From Deltaproteobacteria bacterium (GTDB lineage: Bacteria; Desulfobacterota; Desulfuromonadia; Geobacterales; Geobacteraceae), in NCBI GenBank assembly GCA_021848385.1, contig JAJZUQ010000030.1, positions 1 through 36,213 on the forward strand: a DNA stretch of 36,213 nt, read 5' to 3'. Within the stretch, counting starts at the first letter, position 1. Each line of letters begins with the position of its first letter. This document shows positions 26,208 through 34,453 of the stretch, in pieces. The position numbers and the translations under genes were made by a program. Under the pieces are notes generated by a model. The model saw nothing but the letters and a program-made list of their open reading frames with translations, was not told the DNA's origin and searched no databases.

Positions 26208-26962
26208 TGTTTTTTCAGTTTTTCCAATACCTTGTCCAGATCGCAGGGGGTATCCACACCAATGGATTCATGTTCGGTGGGGACCACCTTGATCCGGTAA
26301 CCGTTCTCCAGGACCCGCAATTGCTCCAGCTTCTCCGCCATCTCCAGGTAGGTGGGGGACATCTGGGCGTACTGGAGGAGGAACTCCCGCCGGTAGACAT
26401 AGAGCCCCACATGTTTGTAGCAGAGGAGCTTGCCGGAGGCGAAGGCCTCGTCCTTCAGATCGTTCCATTTGTCGCGGAAGTTGGGGAGGGGGGAACGGGA
26501 GAAATAGAGGGCGTAATCCTCCCAGTCGGTGACAACCTTCACCACATTGGGGCTCAGGAAATCGTGGAGGTACTTGATCCGGCTCTTGAGGGTCCCCATC
26601 TGGATCGAGGGATCTTTGACCAGGGGCTCTATCGCCTCATCGATCATGGCCGGCTCGATGAGCGGCTCATCTCCCTGGACATTGACGATAATGTCCGAGT
26701 CGAGACGGGCTGCAACTTCCGCCAACCGGTCGGTACCTGTTTCGTGGTCACGGGAGGTCATCTCCACGCGGCCGCCGAACGCACGAACGGCAGCGGCAAT
26801 ACGCTCGTCGTCGGTCGCCACCAACACCTCGGAAACCAGACCGGCACGGGCGGTACGCTCATAGACGTGCTGCACCATCGGCTTGCCGACGATGTCAGCG
26901 AGGGCCTTGCCTTCAAAACGGGTCGATGCGTAACGGGCAGGGATCACGGCGGTGATCTTCAT
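26204..26962 (-). CDS. kdsB: 3-deoxy-manno-octulosonate cytidylyltransferase
   Basis: The 252-residue enzyme activates Kdo with CTP to CMP-Kdo. Motifs are [17 protein letters not shown] at the N-terminus, [23 protein letters not shown] and [13 protein letters not shown]. The start at 26962 gives the family N-terminus [19 protein letters not shown] lies upstream at a longer than usual distance, and ATGs at 27001 and 27010 are also within the transcript. Its last codon and stop lie within the repeat arm of the following spacer. Confidence 0.96.
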   Translation of the reverse strand: MKITAVIPARYASTRFEGKALADIVGKPMVQHVYERTARAGLVSEVLVATDDERIAAAVRAFGGRVEMTSRDHETGTDRLAEVAARLDSDIIVNVQGDEPLIEPAMIDEAIEPLVKDPSIQMGTLKSRIKYLHDFLSPNVVKVVTDWEDYALYFSRSPLPNFRDKWNDLKDEAFASGKLLCYKHVGLYVYRREFLLQYAQMSPTYLEMAEKLEQLRVLENGYRIKVVPTEHESIGVDTPCDLDKVLEKLKKQ

Positions 26963-27025
26963 GGAGCGGGGGACCTTCCTTCGTGGAGTAGTGTCCCTCA
27001 TGACAGGCATGTGGCGGGACGTAGT

Positions 27026-27055
27026 AAGTTACCCCAAAAGGTCGGGACGTGTCAA
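27026..27055 (-). promoter_or_regulatory. Sigma-70-type promoter of the kdsB-pyrG-kdsA-kdsD-kdsC unit
   Basis: On the minus strand TTGACA and TAACTT are separated by 18 bp, about 60 bp before the kdsB start. No other strong promoter is visible until lptC. Confidence 0.65.
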
Positions 27056-27094
27056 GGAGGGAAATCCGAATCGGAGACCGACCCGGAGCGCTTG

Positions 27095-27994
27095 TCAGCC
27101 TGAACGACGACAGGATGAGGTCCGGTCGATTCCAGCAAGCCACTGAAGAAGTGTTACTGCGGCAGCCGCGGTTCCGCCATCCGCTGAGGAGCTTTTCATC
27201 CCCCCCAGATTCATGATGACGTGGGAACCGATGTCATCGGCGAACGACCGGAAGTACTCTCCCGGCGACCCGGCCCCCCGCCGGTCCTTGCCGAAGCATC
27301 CATTCACCAGCAAAACAATGCCCCTGGCGGCCATGGCAACACGTTCGGCGCATGATCCATCCAGATCATCCATCAACGGCGCCAGAGCATCGGGGTCGCC
27401 GATCCTGCCGAGCGCTTCGATCACCGGCTCCGCAAGGAGAGAATCATGACGGCGGAGAAGAAGGGAACAGGTAGCCCGACGGTCCCCTATCTTTCCCAAC
27501 GCGACAACCACTGCGTGTTGCAGCCAGAAGTGATCGACAAATAGCTCCAGAAGCGGCTCCACTGCCCGGGCATCGCCGATTCTGCCGAGCGCCTCGGCTG
27601 CGCCGTGCCTGACGTTGACATCCGGGTCCCGTAGCGCTGAAATCAGGGGATCGACCGCCGTACGACTACCGATATCACCGAGCATGACCGTACAGAAATT
27701 CCGCACTTCCTCATTTGCATCCCCGAGCAGCGCAACAAGCCTCGGTACCGCCGCCTCACCAAAGGCCACCAGCACCTCCATGGCGGCATTCCGGAGGTCG
27801 GCATCGGCATCGTTTCGGACTGCCCTCTCAAGAACCGGAGCGACGCGCTCAATCCCCCTGTGGAGGACAAGTGCAACTGCATTCGGCCTGAACAACGGGT
27901 CGGCATTGCTGATGAACAGAAGGAGCGATTCGATTCCCCTCGCGGGCCATGGCCCCGCTATGTGCGATTTTTTGCCTATGCTCATCTCCGGCAT
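27095..27994 (-). CDS. HEAT-repeat protein of unknown function
   Basis: The 299-residue protein is mostly paired helices of the HEAT/PBS-lyase type: recurring units such as VPRLVALLGDANEEVRNFCTVMLGDIG, VDPLISALRDPDVNVRHGAAEALGRIG and AEPVIEALGRIGDPDALAPL span about residues 45-235. The last ~60 residues are not repetitive (DDIGSHVIMNLGGM). No signal peptide is seen, so it is probably cytoplasmic. HEAT proteins act as scaffolds. It follows a CheY-like receiver by 86 bp, so the two may form a signalling pair. The ATG at 27994 has GGAGG at 6 nt. Confidence 0.85.
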   Translation of the reverse strand: MPEMSIGKKSHIAGPWPARGIESLLLFISNADPLFRPNAVALVLHRGIERVAPVLERAVRNDADADLRNAAMEVLVAFGEAAVPRLVALLGDANEEVRNFCTVMLGDIGSRTAVDPLISALRDPDVNVRHGAAEALGRIGDARAVEPLLELFVDHFWLQHAVVVALGKIGDRRATCSLLLRRHDSLLAEPVIEALGRIGDPDALAPLMDDLDGSCAERVAMAARGIVLLVNGCFGKDRRGAGSPGEYFRSFADDIGSHVIMNLGGMKSSSADGGTAAAAVTLLQWLAGIDRTSSCRRSG

Positions 27995-28080
27995 TCCGTG
28001 CCTCCCTCTACCGCGGCATCCCGATGCCACATGAATTCATCCTGTGGCATTGCCACCGCCAGCCCGATCAACGCTTCCGC

Positions 28081-28506
28081 TCAAAATCCAGCTACGGCAG
28101 GGGAGGAGGCATATCCTCCCTTCGCCGGCGCACCACCGACCGCCATGATCTTGCCGATAAGTGCATGGAGATCGGCAGGCTGGAACGGCTTCTTCAGGTA
28201 TCCCCTGGCCCCCAGCGCCAGCCCCTTCACCGTGTCCTCCTCTTTCCCTTCGGTGCTGATGATAATTATCGGGATCGTGCGGGTTATGCCGAGGGAAGCG
28301 GCCTTTTCCATGAACCGAAGACCGTTCATTACCGGCATGTTGATGTCGAGCAGGATGAGCTGGATGTCTTGCCGGTTCGCCAGGATATCCAGAGCCTCCC
28401 GGCCATCCATGGCATCGACGATTTCACACTTGTAGACATTCATGACAAGCCGGTACATCTGGTGAATGAGAGCCGAATCATCGACCACCATTATTCTCTC
28501 TAACAT
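28081..28506 (-). CDS. Single-domain CheY-like response regulator
   Basis: The 141-residue protein is a receiver alone: Asp9/Asp10 in MVVDDS, phospho-acceptor Asp54 in LLDINMP, Ser84/Thr85 and Lys105 in GYLKKPF. A short glycine/alanine-rich tail without a known domain ends it. The start at 28506 has GGAGG at 5 nt. With no kinase in the same unit, its phosphodonor is unknown; the neighbouring HEAT protein is a plausible output or scaffold partner. Confidence 0.93.
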   Translation of the reverse strand: MLERIMVVDDSALIHQMYRLVMNVYKCEIVDAMDGREALDILANRQDIQLILLDINMPVMNGLRFMEKAASLGITRTIPIIIISTEGKEEDTVKGLALGARGYLKKPFQPADLHALIGKIMAVGGAPAKGGYASSPAVAGF

Positions 28507-28745
28507 GACATCCTCCCCTCGTTACCGCAATGAACGGACTCTTCCCCTGCCCCCCCATCTTCATTGACAGAGGGATAAGAGCACTAAGCATGCCCAAGCT
28601 TTCACCGCAACTAATACGTTAGCAATATCGATAGTTTGTTGCATGAGAGGAGAGATTTTGCATGGAGGAGGGGGTACGACGAATGTTGACGGGATATCAT
28701 TGATGCCGACAAAATGCCTCATAAAGTCAGCGGATTACAGTTTAA

Positions 28746-28776
28746 GCGACAAAAAGGATTGTGCAACAAATGTCGC
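28746..28776. promoter_or_regulatory. Nested dyad GCGACA...TTGTGCAACAA...TGTCGC
   Basis: Perfect 6-bp arms at 28746-28751 and 28771-28776 enclose a smaller inverted repeat TTGT-GCA-ACAA. It lies about 240 bp upstream of the CheY-like gene. The spacing suits binding by a dimer or an enhancer-binding protein, but no regulator can be named. Confidence 0.35.
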
Positions 28777-28887
28777 ACCCCTTTCAACGGAGACCGGTTC
28801 TTCGGGGCGGTTCTGCCATGTCGAGGGGAACACACCTTCCGAACGCCTGTTTATCCGCATTTACATTCAAGATGACATTTACGCGTA

Positions 28888-28934
28888 GGGGCGACCCCGG
28901 TGGTCGCCCAATCCGTGCCGGGTTTGTCCGGCAC
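28888..28934. repeat. Two tandem hairpins after the sigma-54 activator gene
   Basis: GGGCGACC/GGTCGCCC (28889-28909) and GTGCCGG/CCGGCAC (28915-28934) stand in a row about 45 bp beyond the activator's stop. There is no T-run, so they are not classical terminators. The first hairpin resembles the element beside pyrG at 24461-24482. Confidence 0.6.
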
Positions 28935-28978
28935 CAAGGCCGTGGTTTCAGAGTCATCCTGACTGCAAAGCGGAATTA

Positions 28979-30382
28979 TTATTTCCTGCTGAGCCTCTTG
29001 TTCAATGCCTGGCGGGACAGCCCAAGGCGGGATGCAGCCACCCCCTGGTTGCCATCGGACAACCTGAGGGCCTCGGCAATAAGGAATTCCTCCATTTCGG
29101 TCAGGGTGGGAAACCGCCCCGTCACATGCATCCACTGCTCGACTGAGCAGGGCTGGGGAGAAGCCATCTCCGGCGTCGAAACCTCTTTGCCGATAACCTC
29201 CCGGAAGGACGAGGTTGACAGCACTCCCCCCTGGTGACGTGCCATGGCATCGTAAACCATGGCACGCAGCTCGCGCACATTCCCCGGAAACGAGTGGGCG
29301 CGCAGATAGCTGAGCAGTTCGGGGGGGTAGGCCGGCTTCTTTTTCTGCAGTGAGGTGGCAGCTGCCTCAAGGAAACATTCAAGAAGGAGCGGAATATCCT
29401 CGGCCCGTTCCCGCAACGGGGGGATATGCACATGGTGGGCACGGAGGCGGTAATAGAGATCTTTTCTGAATGTCCCCGCTGCAACAAGGCTGGGCAGGTC
29501 GTTGTTCGTGGCTACGATTATCCGGGCACTGCTCTGGACGGCAACGTCGGAGCCAAGGGGATGATACTCCCCTTCCAGCAACCGGAGGAGTTTCACCTGG
29601 GATGCGGGAGTCAGGTCGCCTACCTCGTCAAGGAACAGGGTGCCTCCTGCCGCATGGGCGACCATCCCTTCCCGTGTCTGGTCGGCGCCGGTAAACGCCC
29701 CCTTCCGGTGCCCGAAGAGGGTGTCGGAAAACATCTGGTCGTCAAGCCCCGCCCCGTTTACCGCGACCCACTCACCCGTGCGCCGGCTCAGGCCATGGAG
29801 TGCCCGGGCTATCAGTTCCTTCCCCACCCCGGTTTCACCGGTAATGAGAACCGGCTGGTCAGAAGGGGCGATCCCCTCCATGTAGCCGAAGATCGCCTTC
29901 ATTCTGGAGCTTTGCGTATTGATGGCAGCAAAGGCGGCTTCGTCATGCAGTTTCCCCGAAACCAGGTAATCCCGCAGGGAAGATATCTCGCGACGAAGGG
30001 AATTTATTTCCAGTCCCTTCCTGACACAGGCGACAAACCGGCTGTTTTCTATCGGTTTCAACAGATAGTCGAAGGCGCCCATTTTCATGCATTCGACGGC
30101 CGTGTCCAGTTCGTTGGCGGCGGTCATGATGATGACCGGCATATGGGGATAATTGTCGGCAATATCCGCAAGCAGTTCCCTGCCGGAAAGATAGGGCATC
30201 TGCAGGTCGAGCACGACCACCCCGGCTTCTTTTTCCGCAAGAAAGGGGAGGACCCTGCGACTGTCCTCGATAGCATGGACATTGTGCAGCCCCGCCTGCC
30301 GCAGCATGACGGTGGAGCTGAACAGGATCTCCGGCTCATCATCCACCAGCACGATAGTCGGTGAAGAATTTTTCATTTCCAT
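28979..30382 (-). CDS. Sigma-54-dependent response regulator (NtrC family)
   Basis: The 467-residue regulator has a receiver (Asp14/15, phospho-acceptor Asp59 in VLDLQMP, Thr87, Lys109), an AAA+ domain with Walker A GETGVGKE (182-189), the sigma-54 contact loop GAFTGA (228-233) and Walker B GTLFLDEVGDL, and a C-terminal Fis-type helix-turn-helix ending in RLGLSRQALNKRLSRK. All parts needed to open RpoN-bound promoters are present. It is divergent from a PAS histidine kinase, its likely partner, across a 166-bp gap. The ATG at 30382 has GAGGAA upstream. Its targets are unknown. Confidence 0.96.
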   Translation of the reverse strand: MEMKNSSPTIVLVDDEPEILFSSTVMLRQAGLHNVHAIEDSRRVLPFLAEKEAGVVVLDLQMPYLSGRELLADIADNYPHMPVIIMTAANELDTAVECMKMGAFDYLLKPIENSRFVACVRKGLEINSLRREISSLRDYLVSGKLHDEAAFAAINTQSSRMKAIFGYMEGIAPSDQPVLITGETGVGKELIARALHGLSRRTGEWVAVNGAGLDDQMFSDTLFGHRKGAFTGADQTREGMVAHAAGGTLFLDEVGDLTPASQVKLLRLLEGEYHPLGSDVAVQSSARIIVATNNDLPSLVAAGTFRKDLYYRLRAHHVHIPPLRERAEDIPLLLECFLEAAATSLQKKKPAYPPELLSYLRAHSFPGNVRELRAMVYDAMARHQGGVLSTSSFREVIGKEVSTPEMASPQPCSVEQWMHVTGRFPTLTEMEEFLIAEALRLSDGNQGVAASRLGLSRQALNKRLSRK

Positions 30383-30422
30383 TATGAAGTTCCTCTGATA
30401 TTGTGTAAATTAATGGCGCTAA

Positions 30423-30525
30423 ATGACATCATAACAGCACCGACTTTCGTCAAAGGGAAATGTCATGCATGGCCGTTGTACCGAGCATTACCACCGAAAC
30501 TCCCCATCAAGCAACGTGCGGCTTG
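30423..30525. promoter_or_regulatory. Inverted repeats in the divergent regulator-kinase promoter region
   Basis: The 166-bp gap between the divergent start codons holds two dyads: ATGACAT (30423-30429) with ATGTCAT (30460-30466), and CAAGC (30508-30512) with GCTTG (30521-30525). They are candidates for regulator binding and autoregulation. I could not find a -24/-12 or -35/-10 pair with correct spacing in either direction. Confidence 0.35.
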
Positions 30526-30548
30526 CTAGCCTTTCCGCGGAGTGAACC

Positions 30549-32072
30549 ATGAAAGAAATTTCGGACATCATAAAAAATCCAACCCGTATCTGGATCGTTG
30601 CGCTGGCGGCTGCGTGGACAGTTCTTGTTGCTGTATCGTTCTTCTGGAACATGAACAACATCCGCCAGACGATTGAAGATCTGACGTGGACCACTACGCG
30701 GGCCAGTCATGAAAAAGACCCCCTCTACCGGAATTATGAGTTCATCGTTCAACCGCACCAGCAGGCAGAACTGCAGCTTCACGTAGGCATATGGTGCCTG
30801 GGCCTGGTCTCCCTTGGGGCGGGATCAGTCTATCTCAGGCGGAGACGGGATGACCAGGACCAGGTCCGTCAAGCTCTCAGGGAAAGCGAGGCACGGTTAC
30901 GACAGCTTTTCGAACAGAACGATGACGCCCTTTTCCTTTTCAGACCGGAAAACTTCGAGGTGATAGACGTCAATCCGATGGCCCTGGAACTCCTGGGGTT
31001 GACAAGACAGGACATCATCGGCCAGACGATTCAGTCGGTCATCCTCGCCGAAGATTTCCAGGCATTTGTCGAGTCGGGCGCCATCAGCGATTCCGCGCCG
31101 GTATTCCAGATCGAACGGGCCACGAGTTTCAGCAAAAACAAAGGCGAGATAACCGTTTCCCTGCGGGGGAAAATCCTCACCCTTGAAAATGAGTGCATCG
31201 TCTACTGCTCCATGAGGGACATGACCGAAAAAGTCCGCCTCATTGAAGAAATCCAGGCAAGCCAGGCAAAGCTGATTCATGCCGACAAGATGGCATCGCT
31301 CGGACTGCTCGTTTCCAGTGTCGCCCACGAAATCAACAACCCGAATACGTACATCTCCGCCAATGCCACCATGCTGGCCCAATCGTGGCGGGATGCCACC
31401 CCCATCCTGCTCGAATACCGGCGGGAGCATGGCGAATTCTCTCTGGGGGGACTCCCTTCCGCTGAAATCGAGACCCTGGTGCCACGGCTTTTCAACGGCA
31501 TTATCGACGGCTCCCGCAGGATCACCGAGATTGTCAACAACATGAGGGAATTCGTCAAGACTGAAAAGAGCAAACGCCAGAGACCCGTAGAAATCAACCG
31601 GATAATTCAGGCTGCCACCTCCATCCTCTGGCACCATATCCACAAACATACCGACCATTTCCAACTGGAACTGCAGCCTGAGGTCCCCCCCTTGATGGGA
31701 AGGGGACAACAGCTCGAACAGGTCGTCATCAACCTCATCATGAATGCGCTCCAGTCACTGCCGGACAAGACACGGGGGGTGTGGGTGACGAGCGGGTTGG
31801 ATGATTCGGCCGGACAGGTGGTGATAACGGTGCGGGATGAGGGAAAAGGAATGGCCCCGGGGGAACTGGAGCAGCTCAAGGAAGCATTTTTCACGACCAA
31901 GTCGGACGAAGGGGGCACCGGCCTGGGACTGTACATTTCGGACTCCATCATCAGGGAACACGGTGGCACCTTGGAGTTCCAGTCGGAGCCCGGCAGCGGG
32001 ACGACCGCAACCATCCGCCTGCCGGTGGCGGGCCCCGGGGTGAAGCCGGGAGGCCGTGAGGGGAAAGCCTGA
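30549..32072 (+). CDS. PAS-domain membrane histidine kinase (NtrB/AtoS-like)
   Basis: The 507-residue kinase has two membrane helices (about 14-34 and 78-97) enclosing a ~43-residue periplasmic loop, a PAS domain (about 113-225), then HisKA with His260 in SSVAHEINNPN and an HATPase domain with an N box (INLIMNALQSLP), DEGKGMAPGE and GGTGLGLYIS. The EINNP and FTTK motifs are typical of kinases that pair with NtrC-type regulators, supporting pairing with the divergent gene. The ATG follows GGAG at 6 nt. A strong terminator follows the gene. Confidence 0.95.
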   Translation: MKEISDIIKNPTRIWIVALAAAWTVLVAVSFFWNMNNIRQTIEDLTWTTTRASHEKDPLYRNYEFIVQPHQQAELQLHVGIWCLGLVSLGAGSVYLRRRRDDQDQVRQALRESEARLRQLFEQNDDALFLFRPENFEVIDVNPMALELLGLTRQDIIGQTIQSVILAEDFQAFVESGAISDSAPVFQIERATSFSKNKGEITVSLRGKILTLENECIVYCSMRDMTEKVRLIEEIQASQAKLIHADKMASLGLLVSSVAHEINNPNTYISANATMLAQSWRDATPILLEYRREHGEFSLGGLPSAEIETLVPRLFNGIIDGSRRITEIVNNMREFVKTEKSKRQRPVEINRIIQAATSILWHHIHKHTDHFQLELQPEVPPLMGRGQQLEQVVINLIMNALQSLPDKTRGVWVTSGLDDSAGQVVITVRDEGKGMAPGELEQLKEAFFTTKSDEGGTGLGLYISDSIIREHGGTLEFQSEPGSGTTATIRLPVAGPGVKPGGREGKA

Positions 32073-32113
32073 GCAAATATCTGACGATAGTACCACAACC
32101 CACCATCCATCAG

Positions 32114-32148
32114 AACAGGCCCCGCAAAGAAACGGGGCCTGTTTTTTT
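32114..32148 (+). terminator. Rho-independent terminator of the PAS kinase gene
   Basis: A perfect 11-bp stem AACAGGCCCCG / CGGGGCCTGTT is followed by a run of seven T residues on the plus strand. It lies 40 bp after the kinase stop and 20 bp before the end of the convergent P460 gene, whose transcript may use the same stem. Confidence 0.9.
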
Positions 32149-32169
32149 CACGGAAAAGAGAATCTGTCC

Positions 32170-32643
32170 CTACTTGAACTCTGCGAACTTCGAGATCACC
32201 AGATCCGTAGTTTTTGCCATCTTCAGGTGGCACTCGTAGCAGTTCTTCACCGGGTCCACCCCGGAAAGCCTGCCGTCGGCGTTGAAGCCGGCAAAGAGCC
32301 AGCCGCCGGTCGCCTTTTGCTTCTTGTCCTTGCGCATGAGAACAACCATGCTCTTCTTCCCGGCAGTCGGCTTCCCCCCCACATCCTTGATAGCGAAGTA
32401 CTCGATCACGAACTGGCTCCCCTCCGGGTAGGTACCACCCGACCTGTAGACCGGGAAGGCCTTCTTGTCCACGTAGGTGTAATGGATGCCATGGAACAGG
32501 GAGTTCTTGTCGGTGACGATCTGCTGCTTGCTCTTCTCCCACTTTGCGTACCCCTTGGGGAGAGTCGTCTTCCCCGCGGCAAGGGCGGCTGTGGCAATCG
32601 CCGTCAGAGCAAGAACCGTCAACAGTGTAGCGATTTTCTTCAT
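32170..32643 (-). CDS. Cytochrome P460-family periplasmic protein
   Basis: The 157-residue protein has a signal peptide (about 1-23, ending ALAAG), a P460-like core (GYAKWEKSKQQIVTDKNSLF, HYTYVDKKAFP, FPVYRSGGTYPEGSQFVIEYF, WLFAGFNADG) and a single haem c motif CYECH near the C-terminus (Cys135, Cys138, His139). P460-family proteins bind one c-type haem, sometimes with a lysine cross-link, and oxidise hydroxylamine or bind NO in some organisms; the substrate here is unknown. The ATG at 32643 has AAGGAG at proper spacing. It lies 104 bp after the outer-membrane gene and may also have its own promoter. Confidence 0.85.
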   Translation of the reverse strand: MKKIATLLTVLALTAIATAALAAGKTTLPKGYAKWEKSKQQIVTDKNSLFHGIHYTYVDKKAFPVYRSGGTYPEGSQFVIEYFAIKDVGGKPTAGKKSMVVLMRKDKKQKATGGWLFAGFNADGRLSGVDPVKNCYECHLKMAKTTDLVISKFAEFK

Positions 32644-32677
32644 CTTTCTATCTCCTTCACGGGTGAATAATGGTACC

Positions 32678-32706
32678 AGATTAGCCGAATCCGGCCGGTT
32701 TGTCAC
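32678..32706 (-). promoter_or_regulatory. Possible internal promoter for the P460 gene
   Basis: On the minus strand GTGACA and TAATCT are separated by 17 bp, about 35 bp before the P460 start codon. The -10 match is partial, so this is tentative. Confidence 0.4.
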
Positions 32707-32747
32707 GGGAAAGGTGGCGCCCATAACCACCAGAAACCAATCGATGG

Positions 32748-34364
32748 TTACTTCCTGGCCATTCGCACTTTCGGCTTGGCATGGGACAGGTCGAACTGGA
32801 GCATGAGGTAGCCGTAATCGATGTCCCTGCCACTTCCGGTGGCGTCGGGGAAAAAGCCGCCGGTGAAGAAGTGGTCGTAACCGGCGACAAGCGACAGGTT
32901 GTCGGAAAATGCGCAGGTCAGGGTGAAGTCGGTCTCAAGGCCGATGCTGCGGCTAAAGCCCGGTTCCACGTAACGAGCGTGGAAGTAGCGGCCGGTGGCG
33001 GAAAAGTTCAGTTCCTTGGTGACATCCATCCCCCAGCCAAGGGTGTAGATCTGCATGCCGCTGGCGTGGTGGCCGTTCACATCTTGGCTGAAGCCGCCGA
33101 TGACCTTCATGTCGCCGAACAGCGATGTGTCGTTGTCCTGGTTGCGGAACTCCCTGCGGGACGAAATGCCGAGGGGGGCCTGGCTGTCGCCGGAACCGAG
33201 GGCATAGCTGGCGAAAAACCGGTTGTGATACCCCGCCAGCGAACCGTCCACGGCCATATCAACGTGCCCGCCGTAGGCGTCGATGCTTTGATTGTCGCCG
33301 GAGTTCACATTGAAAAGACGCCCCGTCTGGTAGACCGGTTCGACTTCAAGCGACATCGCGCCGGCCTTCGCCGTCCCCCTCACCCCCCAGCTGTTCCGGT
33401 ACTCTCCTGCATGGTGCTCCGTGGAACCCGTATCGCGGATCCCATACCCCTCGATGGTGTTCCCCTCGGAGAAGGTCCAGGTTAGGTATCCCCCTTCCAG
33501 GTCCCCCTTTACGCCGTTCGCAAAGGGGGATGCATGCCATCCCCCGAGGAAATCCACTGTGAGGCTCTCCGCCGGCCTCATCCGCAGCCTGAGCGCATCG
33601 AAGGTAAGACCGTCCAGGAACGCGTCCGCGCCCAGGATGAAGGCACTGCCATAGACGAACTCCTGGCGCCCCGCCCTCAGGGATACTTGGTCGAACTTGG
33701 GACAATGCGTCTCCACAAACCCCTGATAAAGGGAATACCGGCCGAATTCCTGGTTCCCTCCTGTGTAGCCATATCCCTGCCCCTCGGCATGGATATCGAG
33801 CCAGTCGTTCGGATGCCAGTAGACGTAAGGCTTCACCCGGTAGAGGAAACGTCCCTCGCTGTGACCGGGGGAGGAACTGAAGTCAGGAAACCGGAAGTTT
33901 CCCGCCCCCTCCCCCCGCAGGAAGCCGTTAACCCCCACCTTGTACTCGAACTGCGGCTCCTCGGGCTTGGCAAGCATCTTCTCGACTGACTCACGCAGGG
34001 TGACGTACCCTTCCTGCTGGGGCAGCTCGTCCTTCAGCGCTTCATGCAGTACGGCGATCCGGTCCAGGTCCTCCCGAGGCACCGCGTCCTTCCCCTCCTT
34101 GTCGCACTTGACAACGACCTTTTGCAGGATAGAAAGAAGACACTGGGCCTGTTCCCCCTTAGGGCATGGTTTCCCCTTGACAACGACCTCGGCGGGAAGC
34201 CTGCGGTCTGCCTCGTATTTCTTTCCAAGTTCGGCCAGTTCCCGACAGGTGGACTGCTCGGCGGAAACCTGTGCCGGCTGAGCCGCGGGGGGGGCTTCAG
34301 CGTGACAGGTAAAGGGAGGGGTGAGAAGGGTGAAGTAGAGAAGGGGAAGAAGCAATTTGTGCAT
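32748..34364 (-). CDS. Outer-membrane beta-barrel protein (alginate-export/porin-like)
   Basis: The 538-residue protein has a signal peptide (about 1-22), an N-terminal soluble part with four cysteines (40, 67, 75, 87) and a helical segment (EDLDRIAVLHEALKDEL), then from about residue 140 a long series of alternating beta-strands with girdle aromatics (FLYRVKPYVYWHPNDWLDIHAEG, SLRAGRQEFVYG, GYLMLQFDLSH). The pattern fits alginate-export-type (AlgE-like) barrels of deltaproteobacteria. What passes through is unknown. ATG at 34364 is chosen over TTG at 34370; AGGA lies upstream. The P460 gene follows. Confidence 0.8.
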   Translation of the reverse strand: MHKLLLPLLYFTLLTPPFTCHAEAPPAAQPAQVSAEQSTCRELAELGKKYEADRRLPAEVVVKGKPCPKGEQAQCLLSILQKVVVKCDKEGKDAVPREDLDRIAVLHEALKDELPQQEGYVTLRESVEKMLAKPEEPQFEYKVGVNGFLRGEGAGNFRFPDFSSSPGHSEGRFLYRVKPYVYWHPNDWLDIHAEGQGYGYTGGNQEFGRYSLYQGFVETHCPKFDQVSLRAGRQEFVYGSAFILGADAFLDGLTFDALRLRMRPAESLTVDFLGGWHASPFANGVKGDLEGGYLTWTFSEGNTIEGYGIRDTGSTEHHAGEYRNSWGVRGTAKAGAMSLEVEPVYQTGRLFNVNSGDNQSIDAYGGHVDMAVDGSLAGYHNRFFASYALGSGDSQAPLGISSRREFRNQDNDTSLFGDMKVIGGFSQDVNGHHASGMQIYTLGWGMDVTKELNFSATGRYFHARYVEPGFSRSIGLETDFTLTCAFSDNLSLVAGYDHFFTGGFFPDATGSGRDIDYGYLMLQFDLSHAKPKVRMARK

Positions 34365-34453
34365 GGGCAATTTCCTAAAAAATGTTCAGGTAATCAGAGT
34401 CTCTTGCAAAAAGACAAAAACCTCAAAATCTGTACCCCCCTGCTTCGCTACGC

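Larger units (their letters stand above)
28507..28978. other. Intergenic region between the CheY-like gene and the sigma-54 activator gene
   Basis: This 472-bp stretch shows no convincing coding frame with a ribosome site. It contains the nested dyad at 28746-28776 and two tandem hairpins at 28888-28934 next to the activator gene's 3' end. I found no clear promoter; the ribosome site for the CheY-like gene is at its left edge. Confidence 0.65.
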
